Positions 23,356-57,599 of a stretch of 64,000 nt of DNA are shown here, piece by piece; position 1 is the first letter of the stretch, and each line of letters begins with the position of its first letter. Origin of the DNA: Branchiostoma lanceolatum (taxonomy: Eukaryota; Chordata; Leptocardii; Amphioxiformes; Branchiostomatidae); the NCBI RefSeq assembly GCF_035083965.1, contig NC_089722.1, positions 40,285,958-40,349,957 of the forward strand. Reading direction: 5' to 3'. The notes beneath the pieces are model-generated. The model had not been told where the DNA came from. It saw nothing but the letters and a program-made list of their open reading frames with translations, and searched no databases. The position numbers and the translations under genes were made by a program.

Positions 23356-23597
23356 GCCCCTGTCACACTTGTGCGTATATACAAGCCCGCATATGCGCAT
23401 GAGTTGCGTATTAACATGTTTCTGGTTTAGGTTAAGTTTGCAGCCAAAGAAGAATTTTTTTTAAATTTGATAACCAGACTGCACAACGATGGGTCAAAGT
23501 AGAAAACAACTTCCCCCTGCAAAATTTACTTAAACCAAAAAAATATTACTGCGGAACTCATGCGCACTTGAATACACGCACAAGAGTCACAGGGCCC
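23356..23597. mobile_element. MITE copy A with GCCCCTGTCACACTTGTGCG ends
   Basis: The left end GCCCCTGTCACACTTGTGCG is inverted at the right as CGCACAAGAGTCACAGGGCC. The interior is shared with copy B (GAGTTGCGTATTAACATGTT, GATAACCAGACTGCACAACG). It is about 242 bp with no coding capacity. It lies in the presumed coronin 3' UTR. Confidence 0.75.
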
Positions 23598-25331
23598 AAA
23601 CACTGACCGAACTACACAGAAGATATTTCCAATATTTCAAGATATCATGGTGACATCTCTTCCTATACACAACTTCAGAACTTCACCGTTCAACACACCA
23701 GAGTTCCCGAAATATAAATCACAAACCCCTTACAACCAGTTTATCTATACAGGTACAAAAGAGCCTTGCTTAGCAAGGATGAAAATCACTTCGTCTATCT
23801 AGAATGGCTGTCATCGATTCCCGATATAACTATATGACACACACGTGGACCACATGACTCTTACACACATACACTAATCATTGCTCTGTACTTATTATTT
23901 CTTACACTATAATTTTTATAAGAATTCACATACATGAAGAATATAGGGCTGATGCAGTTTCAGGTACAAATGGCTGTTGTGTAGTTCAAGATTTCGAACT
24001 TTTGGAGAAGACAGTTTGAACATTTACAATATTCGTCTTGCCCAAGACAAGTTTCCTATTTTTCCTATATTTCCAAGTGTGCAAGACCAACATTTACTGT
24101 TTTGGTTCCAACTTCACAAGCTCAACTTTCTGTCCCAAGAACTGACAAGATCTCTTTAGTCTGGTAGTTCTCAGAACAGGAAAGTTAAACTGTATACACT
24201 GTTTCCAGCACGTGTGGAACAAACATGCATCGGTCTGCATGGCAGCCATCTTGAAGAACCATTGAAGGTCACAGAACGTTGAAGGTCACAGAACTATGGA
24301 CATATACAGATACCATTTTTCCACAGACCTAATGGGTTACGTAGCAACAGCTTTTTATCTGATTTTTTTCTCCAAACGAAGTAAGTTTTAAAGGATCCTA
24401 TTTTCCATACAGGATGGAATGTAGATTGATACAATCATATTTTTGTGACATTTGCCCAATTTCTTGTCTATGAGAACTGAGAAGAGAGTGGATTTGTACC
24501 TGTATTTCCACACACTACACTAATGTAAGTCATCCTTTCTTGCCATGGCTTGTGGCTATTAACAGTTGGTAGTACAATAGATGTATATTTCTGAATAGTT
24601 CCCAACTATGTTGTACACTAGTTCCCCTAAATCATGGCTACATTGCCAATATAAGATCCATGTTCTACAATCTAATACATTATTATCTAACCAATGATTG
24701 AGAGTGTCTGCCTGATAAACAAGATATAAATGTAAGTTTGATATGTAGAAAAACAAAACGTATAGAACTACTGATAGAACTAGCCTATTGTAAATGTGCT
24801 ATTGCAAAATATTAATCCAGACTACTACATATTACAGATTTATCACAAATTGGCAAGCTTAGCAAATTTTTGGACAATTGTAAAAATTGAAATGGAAATG
24901 TAATTTTACGATAGAACTTTACTTGCTACATCACTTGTTCATATTGTAAAACAATCAAGATATAAATGGAAAATAATCTCAGTTCTTCTCCACTCAACCC
25001 CAATACCTGCTTCATTTTTACTTTCTGTAAAACACTGCCTTTCTTCCTCTTCAAGCCGTGTCAGATCAACTCTATGGATGGAACCTGTTGTTGTGAGCCT
25101 TTAGGTAAAACTACTGCACAAAGGACTGAATATGTCATGGTTGTTATGAAACTATTATTGAAGGAATTTAATGTGCACATATGTCCATATCCTTGACAAA
25201 CAAGATAAGTTGCCTTTTTGTTTAAGGAGAATTTCATCCATAGAATTAAATCTGAGTGGCCTTATACAGATTTTGTCTCATTTCAAGAAAGGTGTGAATT
25301 CTCATCATAACAGGGACAACGTCTCTCTATA

Positions 25332-25566
25332 GCCCCTGTCAGACTAGTGCGTATATACAAGTGCGCATGAGTTGCGTATTAACATGTTTTTGGTCTAGGT
25401 TAAGTTTGCAGCCGAAGAAGTCATTTCTTTGGTTCGATAACCAGGCTGCACAACGATGAGTCAAAGTAGGAAACAACTTCCTCCCCGCAAAATTTAATTA
25501 AACCAAAAAGAAATGTATAACTGCGAAACTCTTGCGGACTTGATACGCACAAGTGTGACAGGGCCC
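25332..25566. mobile_element. MITE copy B, same family and orientation
   Basis: The ends GCCCCTGTCAGACTAGTGCG and CGCACAAGTGTGACAGGGCC are about 22-bp inverted repeats. The interior matches copy A at 23356 with scattered substitutions and small indels. It is about 235 bp, also in the presumed coronin 3' UTR. Confidence 0.75.
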
Positions 25567-26371
25567 TATGGTCCATCTCATATCTTCTTTCCATCAATAC
25601 TCCAACAAGAACACCCTACATTTAAGCAATACTCCTTTCTATACTCAACAGACTTTTTCGTACCGCTCCTGACCAACATTGTACTGGAATTGCAGAGCAG
25701 TGCTGTACCAAGACTTTCAGATTTGATTCAGAGCTAAGGGGCTACAACTTGTGTAACTGCGAGTTCATATTGGCACTGTGAACGACAACTGTCTTTTCTA
25801 CCCTAAAAAAGGGAATGCAAAACAATGCTAGGAGCAGTAAAATAGCTGCAGTATTGTTACATTATAGAAGATAGTTTACATACCTAAAGTCTAGAGTGAA
25901 CAGTTACAGTTACATGTAGAGCCTCTCAACTGAATGAACATGCCAAACAAGTCCACAGGCATATATATGTACAGTGAGCATTTTTGAATACCAAAAACCT
26001 TACTGGACAATACATTAGTTGACTTTCAACTATATACACCTTCGTTTTTCAGAAACCTGGTCAACACACTGGCTGCTTTCAGTAACATTCTCTACTAAAA
26101 CCATTCCAGAAACACCCTTCCAACTCACATGGACCATCCCAAACTTACACAGAACTGACAAGAGCTAGGACAGCACCACTTACCAGCAGGGGTGGCCGAG
26201 GTATCTAGAATGGAATAATGTCCGGGGCTCACTGCTATCAATGAGAGAACTATACAAAGGAGATCAACTTGCTTAACTGTGATCACAACAGTTTTTAAAT
26301 GTTTTTAACTACGAGGAAATTTGGGGGACTACGCTATAGGTAGTGGTTGCACTAGGGTAAAGGTTCAAAGG

Positions 26372-47476
<21,105 letters not shown>

Positions 47477-50400
47477 ATGGTGAAAATGGGGGAGGGTGGG
47501 GACACAGGCTCCGGTCAGGGTCGGCAGAATCTACAGCCCATGGGCCAAGATTTCGGCCGACTGACGCAGCTCGTGATAGGGGAGCAGCGCTCCCATCAGT
47601 TGGTTCCCCCGGCGACGCCTTTTGGTGCCCAACAAGCGGTCAGAACGCGCGAAGAGTTGCTGATCCAAAACACGATGGAAAGTTGCGGCTTCAAAACAGT
47701 TTTCGCGTGCGCCGCTGGTGAGTATATATAAATATATCCCATGTTTGAATGAAAACTGAACCCCCAAAACTTACCCTTCTTCTTGGGACACGTCTGGTTT
47801 TGGGTTTGGTTCTTTTGTACTCGTTCTGCGGTTCGGAAAACCTTCTCTGTACGTCCGCAAGTCTTCTTTCCGCTCGCGAAGAGGGGTTGGGGTCAACGTA
47901 GTGGGACCTTGGCTCGGCGTTGTACTGTTGCCGCGGGACGGGCGGCTCGACATGGTTGTACCCGTACGAGCGCGGCGGCTCTTCGAAAACCTGAGACCGC
48001 TGCTCGATGAACGGCTCGACGCCAGAAATCGTCCGTCTCCTGGGCGTCCCCGGCCGGGACTTGGGCGTGTTCGGGCGCGAGCGAGGCGTCAGCCCGGCCG
48101 TCGGGGAGCGCGATGGGGCTGTGAAGTTCGGCGTGTTCGGCCGGGAGCGCGATGGTGCGTACGTCGGCGTGTTGGGCCGAGAGCGCGATGGCGATGAGCT
48201 CGGTCGGAACGTCCTCGGCGGCGGGGTGGGCGGACGGGGCCGCTCCGCCTCAGGCGGCTTCGTCACGTAATAATATCCATCCTCCCCTTCCATCACGACA
48301 ATAGGAACACCCTCTTGATCGTCGACGTAGTAGTAATACTCCACGGGTTGCGAAGACGGTGTATCGCCCGGGTAAACGTACTGGTCGGCCATTCTTGCCG
48401 GCCCCTCCCGTAAGTTATTCCACTGCCGCCCCTGAGCTGCGTACTCCGTTATGGCACTGCGGTGGATATAAGGACGTAGCGCCATAGCTATGTCAGAATA
48501 AGTCAAGGGCACCAACCCTTCCACCAAAATAACAACATATCAAGTGTTGCCGTGTTTTGTTTCCAAGCGACTGGTGAGTCGGACAGCCACGTCTGCTTTC
48601 TCCATCTCAAACTGATTTTTATGGAAAGTGGAGTTCTAAAAATGGAAACTGAAAAAATGCTTTTAATGTTTCGCTCTTAAAGCCGTTTATTCCGTAGTTA
48701 CGAAGCCACATCATCAGGCAGACGGTACTGTATAGGGCAAAGAATGTAGGGCCTGGTAGGACACATCCTTTAACTCACAGACCATCCTCTTGGGGGGTTT
48801 ATCATTTATCGTAAATCGATAAAAACATCTGCATTTTAACCTTATGAAAAAAAACTTTTACAAAATGTTTGTCACGTGAAAGACAAAGGGTGATAGCACC
48901 GGGCAAACTTTTCATACAATACTTTTTAAAAACAAGAGGATAATTAAGTTGTATATAAACGACAACATCCCTACAATGACAGTAGTCCGTCCCCCCTGAC
49001 AGTGAGAAGACACGTTGCCTGGTATCAGGTTACCCTGACACAATTCTTCTTGTCATAGAAACTTGTTATTGCAGCCACCCGTCACTCCAGAGACATCAAT
49101 ATTTATTGTCATCTGTAAACTTTTAAAGGAAAATTTTACAGAATCGCTGCTAAGATATGTAACGTTACATCACTTTCTTGGACTTATGTCCATTTTTGTT
49201 AGAATTTTACAGGCAAATATGGTTGTTGATGATTCAGCTATCAAATATGTATGTAAACGGAGCTACGTGACAGTTGACGGGAGGATCATGGCAGGCATTT
49301 ATGTTTCTCTTATATCTCGACAGTCTTTCAGCACTGGCTCCACTTTGAAATGCCTCTCTATCAACTACGGGTTACCAAACTATTGCATCACTGTAGATCA
49401 ACATTTTTAGCAAGCCTTTTGAATGTCGTTAGGCTTTTCATTTATTGATTAAAAACTTGCTGGTGAGTGATGGATTTCATACTCATCATTGATGATTTTT
49501 CATGTCCTTCCTGTGCCCAAATGTAGAAGTAGAATTTTGCCAAAACTTCATTTCCTACTAATAACTCATTCACACATATGCATGTACTGTACATGGCCAC
49601 ATTCATTGCCAAAGGCTGAAAGTGATGGATTCCCCTTTTAGCACCTATGTGTACAACTAGAAAATGAAAAGAGAAAGTGATCTTGAACCAGTTTGTCGCA
49701 ATGAACTATTGAGTCAATTTTCCACTGGTTGTAACAGAGAAGATAGGCAATATGTACAGTATTTACAGGTTCACTGTACCAGGGAGATTCCCCTAGCCCT
49801 TTTCAACAAGTCTTAATGAACAGTGGACCACAGTTTAACATCCCATCCTAAAAAAGAACAGTGACCCTTTTCAGTAGCTTACAATATACATGTTGGGTAA
49901 TTGACAACAACCGTGATTCAAACTCACAACCTCTTGGTCCACTGGCAGACTGATAGTCACTAACCAAGTTGGACTATGCATGCCTCTGTATTTCAGCAAC
50001 AACCATGCAACAGCATGGAGATGGACAAAAGCTAAACATCTTGCAAGTATCTTGCAAAAGAATGGTTTCAAACATTGTTTTGTTTTGCAGGTTTTGTACT
50101 TGGGGGTGCGTTTGGTCTCTTCACCGCGGGTCTTGACCCCAACCTTGGCTTTGACCCGGTCAAGCATGGCGCCGACTACCAGCCCTCGGCTCGAGAGGTT
50201 CTCCGAGAGATGGCAACCCGAGGAAAGTCCTACGCCAAGAACTTTGCCGCCATCGGAGCCATGTTTGCTGGAACTGAATGTATTATTGAGTCTGTGAGTA
50301 CTGATTCTATATCGCTTGATATTTTGTACTCTACGGTAGTCTACCAAACCCATAGAAAAATTAGATTTTGTGAAGTAAGTAAAGTCAAAATTGCAGACCA

Positions 50401-51318
50401 CGCGGGACAATCTGGTCATGTAGACAGTATTCTTCATTGGAAAAAATTGTCTAAGGGACCGCCAAAATGTGATCACGATTGACAAGTTGGTTCTTAGCTA
50501 TAGGTAGGTCTATATGTGGCCACTTGTACAGACTTGACTGTAAACAGTGTTTAACAATTGCATATGATATATCACAGTCCTACCTTGCCTTACTAAATTG
50601 TGACCTGTTGAGAAAAATGTACATGATTGTGTTTTTCCAGTAACTCTTACTGCTAGCATAGATAAACCTTTTATTCATGTACAGGAGGAAACGTATATAG
50701 TTATCATGACTTCTTGCATCGCTTTTCCCTCCCTCAGTACCGAGGAGTGAGTGACTGGAAGAACGGGACCATGAGCGGCTGTGTGGTTGGAGGGGCCATC
50801 GGGATGAGAGGTAAAAACTGCAGAATTAAACATGAACATATGTATCATTTGTACTCAACTTTCTTTTGGTTTGCTATAACCATAAGCCCACATTGGCTGG
50901 GCCAAGAAATTGTAAATTAAGTTGCATTCATTCATTTGTTGCTTCATTCGTCCATTCATTCATTCCTTCATTGTGTATGGAGTATTAGTGAGAAAACAGC
51001 CTTTGTAGTACTGAAACTGCAATAAGCTGATAACAGAGGCAAAATACATGTACATTTTTTCATTCCAATTCGGTCTTGACTTTTGACTCCAGAAGTGATA
51101 GAAACTGCAAAAACCAACTTCAATAGAGTTGTTGATGAACGTTTTTGCAGTTTTTCAGCACTTCCAGAGTCAAATCTTTTAAGATGATATGCATAATGTT
51201 ATGAGAGTGTTAAAACTCTTCATCGTTCCTCTATTTCCCAGCTGGAGTAAAGCCAGGCCTCCTGGGCTGTGCTGGATTTGCAGCCTTTTCCTCAGCAATC
51301 GACTACTTCCTCAGATAA
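47477..51318 (+). CDS. TIMM22: Mitochondrial inner-membrane translocase subunit Tim22
   Basis: Exons 47477-47717, 50091-50293, 50738-50810 and 51242-51318 give 197 residues, close to the 194 of the human protein. Tim22 is the channel subunit of the TIM22 complex, which inserts carrier proteins into the mitochondrial inner membrane. Family-typical stretches are visible: [67 protein letters not shown] and the C-terminal [14 protein letters not shown]. The paired conserved Cys of the family (MESC and GTEC) are present. The start chosen is the first ATG in the open frame; a second Met lies three codons later. Likely poly(A) signals AATAAA lie at 51617 and 51813. Exon 1 is antisense within the intron of the long coronin form. 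Confidence 0.95.
47775..48485 (-). CDS. CORO1: Proline/arginine-rich exon, in-phase N-terminal extension of coronin
   Basis: The open frame starts at the ATG 48485 (a second candidate is 48392), with an in-frame stop just upstream at 48540-48542. It ends at a strong donor (AGAAGG|GTAAGT) in phase 0. The next acceptor on this strand (47126) is also phase 0, so this exon adds 237 residues plus eight before the canonical coronin Met, 864 in total. The protein has two tyrosine-rich patches ([20 protein letters not shown]), a PRPPTPPPR stretch and several SRPNTP/SRPGTP repeats with TP sites for proline-directed kinases, then RRRTIS and a basic end ([11 protein letters not shown]). It could instead belong to a separate transcript, but no other downstream partner is visible. 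Confidence 0.62.
49400..50090 (+). other. TIMM22 intron 1, remainder
   Basis: The intron runs from 47718 to 50090 and contains the antisense coronin extension exon. The rest shows no exon or repeat that I recognise. Confidence 0.5.
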
Positions 51319-52931
51319 CAATACTTATGTCTAAATCTGTTTGATAATACCGTGATTGCATTCTTCCACTGTTTGCAAAGTTGTTTTACATAATTGTACA
51401 TGTATTAGAATTGTTGTTGTTGTTCTGGTACCAAGGCTAACATGGATGAAAATGTACATGTATGAAATATACATATATGTAAGAATATAGAATGGTTTAT
51501 GCTCTCAGCTGTACAATACTAGTAGTACTACAGTATATACATGTATGGAATCTATATGTAGGTGGTGAATATGTTGGATGTTATTGTATTAATATGACAT
51601 TAAGTAAAAGCTAATAATAAACTAATGGCAATGCTAACATTGTGATGTTTTGATATGTGCATTATGGTCACATTGAGTTTATAAACAGAAAGTTGTTAAA
51701 ACTTGCTGACAGCTTAGCTTGGCTTGTAATAGTTAGGCCCAAGCTTAGCTTTGCGGGTATATTTGTATGATAGAGGCTAAAGCATAGTTGCTACACTGTT
51801 GTCATTTACCACAATAAAGGAAAAAAAATCTTTACGACTTTTGCCACAGTGTTTCTGTTGTTTTGACTCCCACACCTACCTTCACAGTAAGAAGAGTATT
51901 TTTTTTCCAACGCTTGGAAAATAAATGGTGAGTAGCCCATGAAATGACTGCTAAATGAAGTATCCAAAGTATCCAAATAAAATAAAGTGTAACACAAAGT
52001 AGTATATAAGACATCATTTTTATTTCATTACCCATAGTCTGTAGATTCAAGCAGTATAGTAATAGTTTTGCAATGGTTGGCAACTTTAAATTGGCTGACG
52101 GAAAATGCATACTGAGTATAGAGAGGTATTGGCTGGTTGCAGTTGTCTCGGTTTCAAATGTTTCTGTCAATGAATAGGTGAGACGCAAATGCTCTCATCC
52201 AAGTAAGATTATGTATCATAAATTAAGTTTTGAAGACTGGTAAAGTTGTGTTTTGATAGGTGCGTAGAAATGGTAAATACTTCTCATGTTGTTTGCATAA
52301 ACTGAGTAATCTGCCAGCAGATGACGGTGGCATATGATCAAATAAATTACTGTTCTTCGATACCGTGCTTGAAATGAATAAATTAATAAATAGTAGAATT
52401 TTCAGAAGTGTACATAGCTATGATAAGGATATAGATGAATAAGTTAATGCATTCATAGTCCGCCAAACTCAAACTATGCATTGTAACATTGTAGCACGAA
52501 TTCTTGTTTGTTCCTCATTCTGACGTTGACATACTTTGTGTACTTAACTGTTAACAAAGATGTAGAATATAGATACTACCGGCAAATATATTTAACTCCT
52601 AACAATTACGTTTCTAGTTTAAGTACTATACTGCAATGGTAATTTTGTAAATCGTTATGGCTTGCTTTAAAAAATTAGTATCTAGACTCCATGTCAGTAA
52701 ACGTGACATTTACAACCCCAACACAAACGAGACGGGAGGCGACACAGACTCCCAGGCACCTTTGACCCATTGCCATATAGTCACGTGTCCGTGAGGTCAC
52801 GTGACTGGGGCAGTGGGTCCTCCATCCTGAAGAGGGTAATGCTGTCGGTCAAAGTTCGACAGCTTGTGAATAAATGACATTGGTTTTATGAATTTGATAA
52901 TACATAGGGTAGAGCCAGGCACAAAGACACA
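51319..52931. other. TIMM22 / P450-A convergent 3' ends
   Basis: The TIMM22 3' UTR probably ends after AATAAA at 51617-51622 or 51813-51818. P450-A ends in the other direction at 52932. I see no further gene. A GAGGTCACGTGAC palindrome-like site lies near 52790. Confidence 0.45.
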
Positions 52932-55900
52932 TCAGGCGTTTCTTGGTTTGAAGCACATGCTGTATCTATCCGGAGCCATGACGACCCCATAGCGCCCCTG
53001 TAGACTGGGCGGGGAAACCCCGGAAGGCAGCTCCAGCCGGAAGTCCCTGAGGATCCGCGCCGTGAAGAGGAACAGCTCGGCCTTGGCCATGGACTCCCCC
53101 AGACAGCCGCGGCAGCCGGCCAGGAACGGCAGGAAGCTACCGCCGCGGAGGAGCTGGCCCGTCTCAGCGTCCAGGAAACGCGCTGAGGGGAAAGACCGAA
53201 TACATGAGTCATGAGGACAAGATGAATACAGATTTTGATGAACACTGCTGTAAAGCTTTTATTATTGAATGAACCGGAAGTTTGTTTTTTCAGCTAGGAG
53301 AAACTTTGGAATGGATATTTTGACCCAAATCTGTTATTGGTAAAGAGAAACCGCACGATTTCAACTTGGAAAAGAAGCTAGGAGGCCAATGCATTTTACG
53401 CCATAACACGACTAACCCTGGCACAGTCTGAGGCATTGATCTGTACTTCTTTTGCCAACTGCTGCGCTTCACTTGGTCAATTTTAATACATCACAAACAT
53501 GAGTTTTATTTACCTGGGTTGAACTTTGCCGGATCTGTCCAGTGCCTCTCGTCATGGTGAATCGCCCACAGGTTAAACATCACGCGGGTTCCCTGGGGCA
53601 CATCGAAGTCTCCAACCCTGGATAAAAAGATATTATAGAAAATACGTTTTAGCGGAAAGCAAAAGGACGAAGAAACTGGTCATCAATGATGCTAGTTTTG
53701 AACGAGAACAAAATCCATTCTCAAGTAGCTTTTTTTATTGTGCCATTTTCTGATAGGTGCGAACTGTTTTCCTGTTACTGCAGTTTTCATTAATGTTTGC
53801 AGCTAACAGAAAACTGTCTTCAGAAGACAGAGCGTCATCTAAGACAATGGCAACGGAGACTATGCTAAAACTTGAATTAAGTCCGATGATAGCTTCGATC
53901 TTAACGACTTTCAAAGCTTCGTGGTGATAAAAGATATGATTATATCAAAGATGGATCCATGATACGATGTTAACGCGTTGTAATGTCCTCACATATAAAT
54001 TCAGCCTGCCACTGTCGTACACCTTGTGTTTTTGCTCAAGTAACCTATTGATATATATATAGAGAGAGAGACAGACAGAGACAGAGAGAGAGAATCAGAG
54101 AGAGAGAGAGAGAATCAGAGAGATGTAGACAAGTACTTACGATGTGTCCCTGATGGTTTTGTGCGGGATGGCGAGCGGCGCCACGGGTCTCATCCGGAGC
54201 ACTTCTCTGATGGTGGCCTCCAGGTACGGCAGGCGCTCCCGGTCACACAGACGCACCGGGTCGTTCGCGCACAGGACAGTTTTCATCTCTTCCTGGATTC
54301 GGCTCTGGACCTGGAGGAGAAGATGAAGTTGATGAGTGATTGCAATACCGTGACTCTCGACTGTGACAAGATTAGCGTCTTTAAAAGCTTCACAGATGAG
54401 CTTATATTGATGGCAGTATTGTCGATTAATTATTTAATTAAATGCAAAAAGTAAAGTGCAACATTATTGTACTAATAACAAGACCTAGTTCTAGTCAACT
54501 AGTTGCAATTAGTTGCTAGATACAACTTGAGCATGTTTAAGGTTACACCATGCTCATCGTCAACAGGAATTCGACCTGTCTGATATGCGACGGCTCAAAT
54601 CGATCAATTTCATTCTCAGCTTGTGCCCACAAATTCTGGAAACAGAACAGGCATCAACACACCACGTGTGTGTTCCCATACAAGCAAAAACATACATAAT
54701 ATACACACCTCTGGATGATGCAGGAGGAACGCCAGGATCCACCGCAGGGTGGTGGTGGACGTCTCCATGCCCCCGCCGAACACGTCGTTTACCGTGGTGA
54801 GGACGTGCTCGTCGCTCAGGTACCGCTGCGCCCTCCGGCCGCCCTCAGCAGCCGCCTCGGCCTGGGCCTTCAGCAGGGCGTCCACCAGGTCACGGGGTAC
54901 ACCGTCTTTGAATGAGATCTAAAGGAAACACAATAGGAAACGACTCATGAAAGAAAATAAACTTAGACTAGGATAGCCACACAGTATATGAACAATCAGT
55001 ACACTAATCATCCAGTGATTGCTACAATCTGATCATTGATTGGCTATAGAAATATATATCCCTAAAACCTTTAAAAGCTCGCCTATGTATAGTCTGTAGT
55101 TTAACATTAAGCATATAAATTTCTGAATATTTTACTGATCAGATGTAGTTAGAATTCTAAACGATATCAAAAAGGAAGACCTAAATTATAAAGAATATTC
55201 AGAGGATATTTACCCTGTGTTCCTCAATGTTATTGTTGAGCACATTGTCTCTGGTCTTCAGACATTCTTTCATCTTCCTCACAGTAGAGTTGGGAAGCTT
55301 CTGTAGAAACATAAGGGTCGAAAGTGAGTCATCAAAAGTTAAACTAATTCATACAGTAGCTACAGTTTAGCAATCAATTTGCAGCTATTCTACAACAGGC
55401 AATGACAGTGGGATACCAAGGACTACCCTCGTATTTTTGTTTAAACCTTTGTCCATTCCACTATTCAATGAAAATATGTTCAAGCACTTGTAGGCCTTTC
55501 CAAACAGAAATTGCTGACAGCTTGTGTTAACCTGACAATATCATGATCACTCGACGAATATACTATAGCTACAAGAGTGCAAAATGAGTAGTGGAGCTCG
55601 CTACAGTTTGCCTCAAGCCGTAAGAGGGCGCTGTGAAAGCACAACTCACCGCCAGGCACGGGAACACGTCGATGAGCGCGTCCTTCCCCACCGTGTCCAC
55701 CAGCCCCTCGTTGTACCCGAGGATCGTCTGAAACTCGTCATCTTCCGGTTCGAACCGCTTCCCGAGGCAGATGGAGCTGATGACGTTACCGACGACCGTG
55801 TTCAGGGGCAGATACGGGTCGAGGGGAGCTCCCGAGGAATCTTTCAGATACCCGCACAGCCAGTCGGCCTCCCTGGTTATCTTATCCTCCAGTTGGAGCA

Positions 55901-57520
55901 TTCCTTGCCCGAACATCTGAGGCGGGGAAAAGACATACGTACACTTTGATCACTATGTGTTACTCTAGCTGAAATTCTTTATCAACAATGATACTACCAT
56001 GCGTTGCAAACAAGATATTTTCGTGAATGCTGATAGGTCAACCACCACTGCTCTTGCTAGGATTATGCCTCGTCGTAATTTTTCAATATCAACAGCTGAG
56101 ATACAATTGGTATCTGTGTGAAGCGTCAACATTGTCAACTTCTTAATACTATAAGGAAAACTGTACACACAGAATCGGGTGTGTGAATGGGGAACACCGA
56201 AGCGAACAACTAGCCAGACCAAGCCTCTATCCAAGGAGGTTATATAACCTCCTTGCTCTATCTGAGTCTTTTGATGGGTGAGCTGATTTCAATGGTCAAA
56301 TAGAATGACTGCTTTATAAGAGAAATACGCCAACCTGGAAAGGTAAAACTAGGCTAACAATTCGTGACATTCAACCTCGGTGACTACTTTCAACTGCCTT
56401 CGTGCCTTCTAAAGGAGTACTATTCGGGTGGAGGCTGAGCGAACCTTTAAAGAGTTGTGCGTTAGCTTCTTGCGTATCCTCCGGCCGTAGTCTGTAACTA
56501 ACCTTTAGTGAGTTGTGAGTGAGTTTCTTGTGTATCCTCCAGCCCCTGCCGTAGTCTGTAACTAACCTTTAGTGAGTTGTGTGTGAGCTTAGTCTGTAAC
56601 TAACCTTTAGTGAGTTGTGAGTGAGTTTCTTGTGTATCCTCCAACCCCGGCCGTAGTCTGCGAAGGCGATGCCCATGCCGCTGTTGGACAGCAGGTCGGT
56701 GGTGGGGAGGGGGGCGCGGCCGGCAAAGTCGTCACCGTTCTTCACCAGGGCCTCCTTGGCAAGGTCAATGTCGTTGATGACGACGACCGGTTCTTGTCCA
56801 AACCTCACCTATAGAAAATACATGGACATGACGTATATTATAAAGCTGATTTATTTTGGAGGAGTTAGTCAATACACAATTATAAAGAACATCTTACCAA
56901 GGAGGATTAAATAGTTATAAACCTCCTTAAAAACCAACGTACGTGGTGATGATGATTAGATCTTGGACAAGATAGGTTGATGCTAATTGCTGATAACGGG
57001 ATGTCCAGGATGGAATGTAGGAAAATGTCATTACGTAATATCATTTGACGTTACATGTTTTTTTCATGTGATAAGTGAAAAAAGGTGAAATTTGATATCT
57101 GATGAACGTATCAAAGGTTATATATTTAATGCCCATCTTTCACAAAATTACGAAATAGCGTTTACATTGTAATGATAGCAAGTTCGTAAACAATCCTGAA
57201 AGGCACCCATTCTCCTTACCGCCTTGGTCACCATCTGGTTTTACGTATAAAATTCATATCAAAGAACGACATGTCCATTTGAAACCTACCTGAAACACCG
57301 TGCCGAATGTCTGCGCCATCTCAGTCAGGCGTATGTGGGGGTCGGCGCCGACCATGTCCAGTAGGTTCCCGATGAGCGGCAGGGGACGAGGGCCGGGGGG
57401 CGCGAAGTGTGGCCGCTTCTTCTCAGCAAACATTAGCCAACATAGCAAGAACACTAAAGCTCCCAACAGGCAGATCTCTGCAGACTGAATATTAGATAGT
57501 GCCGACTGTACAAGCAGCAT
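52932..57520 (-). CDS. Cytochrome P450, clan 2 (CYP2-like), gene A
   Basis: Eight exons, 57290-57520, 56605-56808, 55650-55916, 55214-55300, 54709-54918, 54141-54310, 53514-53617 and 52932-53182, encode 507 residues with consistent phases. It is a haem monooxygenase expected in the ER membrane. Residues 15-31 form the N-terminal membrane anchor, followed by the proline hinge [12 protein letters not shown]. The C-helix has WRIHKK. The I-helix has [14 protein letters not shown] in place of the usual A/G-G-x-D/E-T-T. The K-helix has EVLR and the meander reads FNPARFLD. The haem ligand loop [10 protein letters not shown] matches FxxGxRxCxG. Exon borders are those of vertebrate CYP2 genes in style. 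The substrate cannot be predicted. Intron 2 carries extra copies of the end of exon 2. A tandem paralogue lies at 60788. Confidence 0.92.
54053..54122. repeat. GA-rich microsatellite
   Basis: GAGA runs with interspersed AATCAGAGA lie 18 bp from the donor of P450-A exon 6. Confidence 0.9.
56444..56604 (-). repeat. Tandem copies of the 3' end of P450-A exon 2 inside intron 2
   Basis: On the minus strand the segment encoding [16 protein letters not shown] plus its donor (AAAG|GTTAGT) recurs downstream of the true exon: a truncated copy (about 56565-56600), a full copy (about 56505-56564) and an older, diverged copy (about 56444-56490). The two nearer copies keep a usable donor sequence; in the diverged copy the donor reads GTTCGC. 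Confidence 0.8.
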
Positions 57521-57599
57521 GTTTGATGGTGTAGGATTTCGGTAGAGGCAAGTTTGGAGAAAGAAGTTCGAAGTTGATGATGCTACTTCTGCAGATCCA

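Larger units (their letters stand above)
22895..26371 (-). other. Probable coronin 3' UTR
   Basis: No coding exon lies between the coronin stop codon (26372-26374) and the first minus-strand AATAAA I could find (22915-22920). A ~3.5-kb 3' UTR is therefore the simplest reading. It contains two copies of one MITE. This is inferred from the poly(A) signal only; transcript ends would settle it. Confidence 0.45.

Noticed and set aside
47783..48270. Three long plus-strand ORFs rich in Arg and Gly
   Set aside because: They are antisense to the proline/arginine-rich coronin extension exon. High GC removes stops in all frames, and the minus frame alone has repeats, a start, an upstream stop and an in-phase donor.
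49871..50485. 204-residue minus-strand ORF
   Set aside because: Antisense to TIMM22 exon 2 and flanking introns; the plus frame is clearly the gene.
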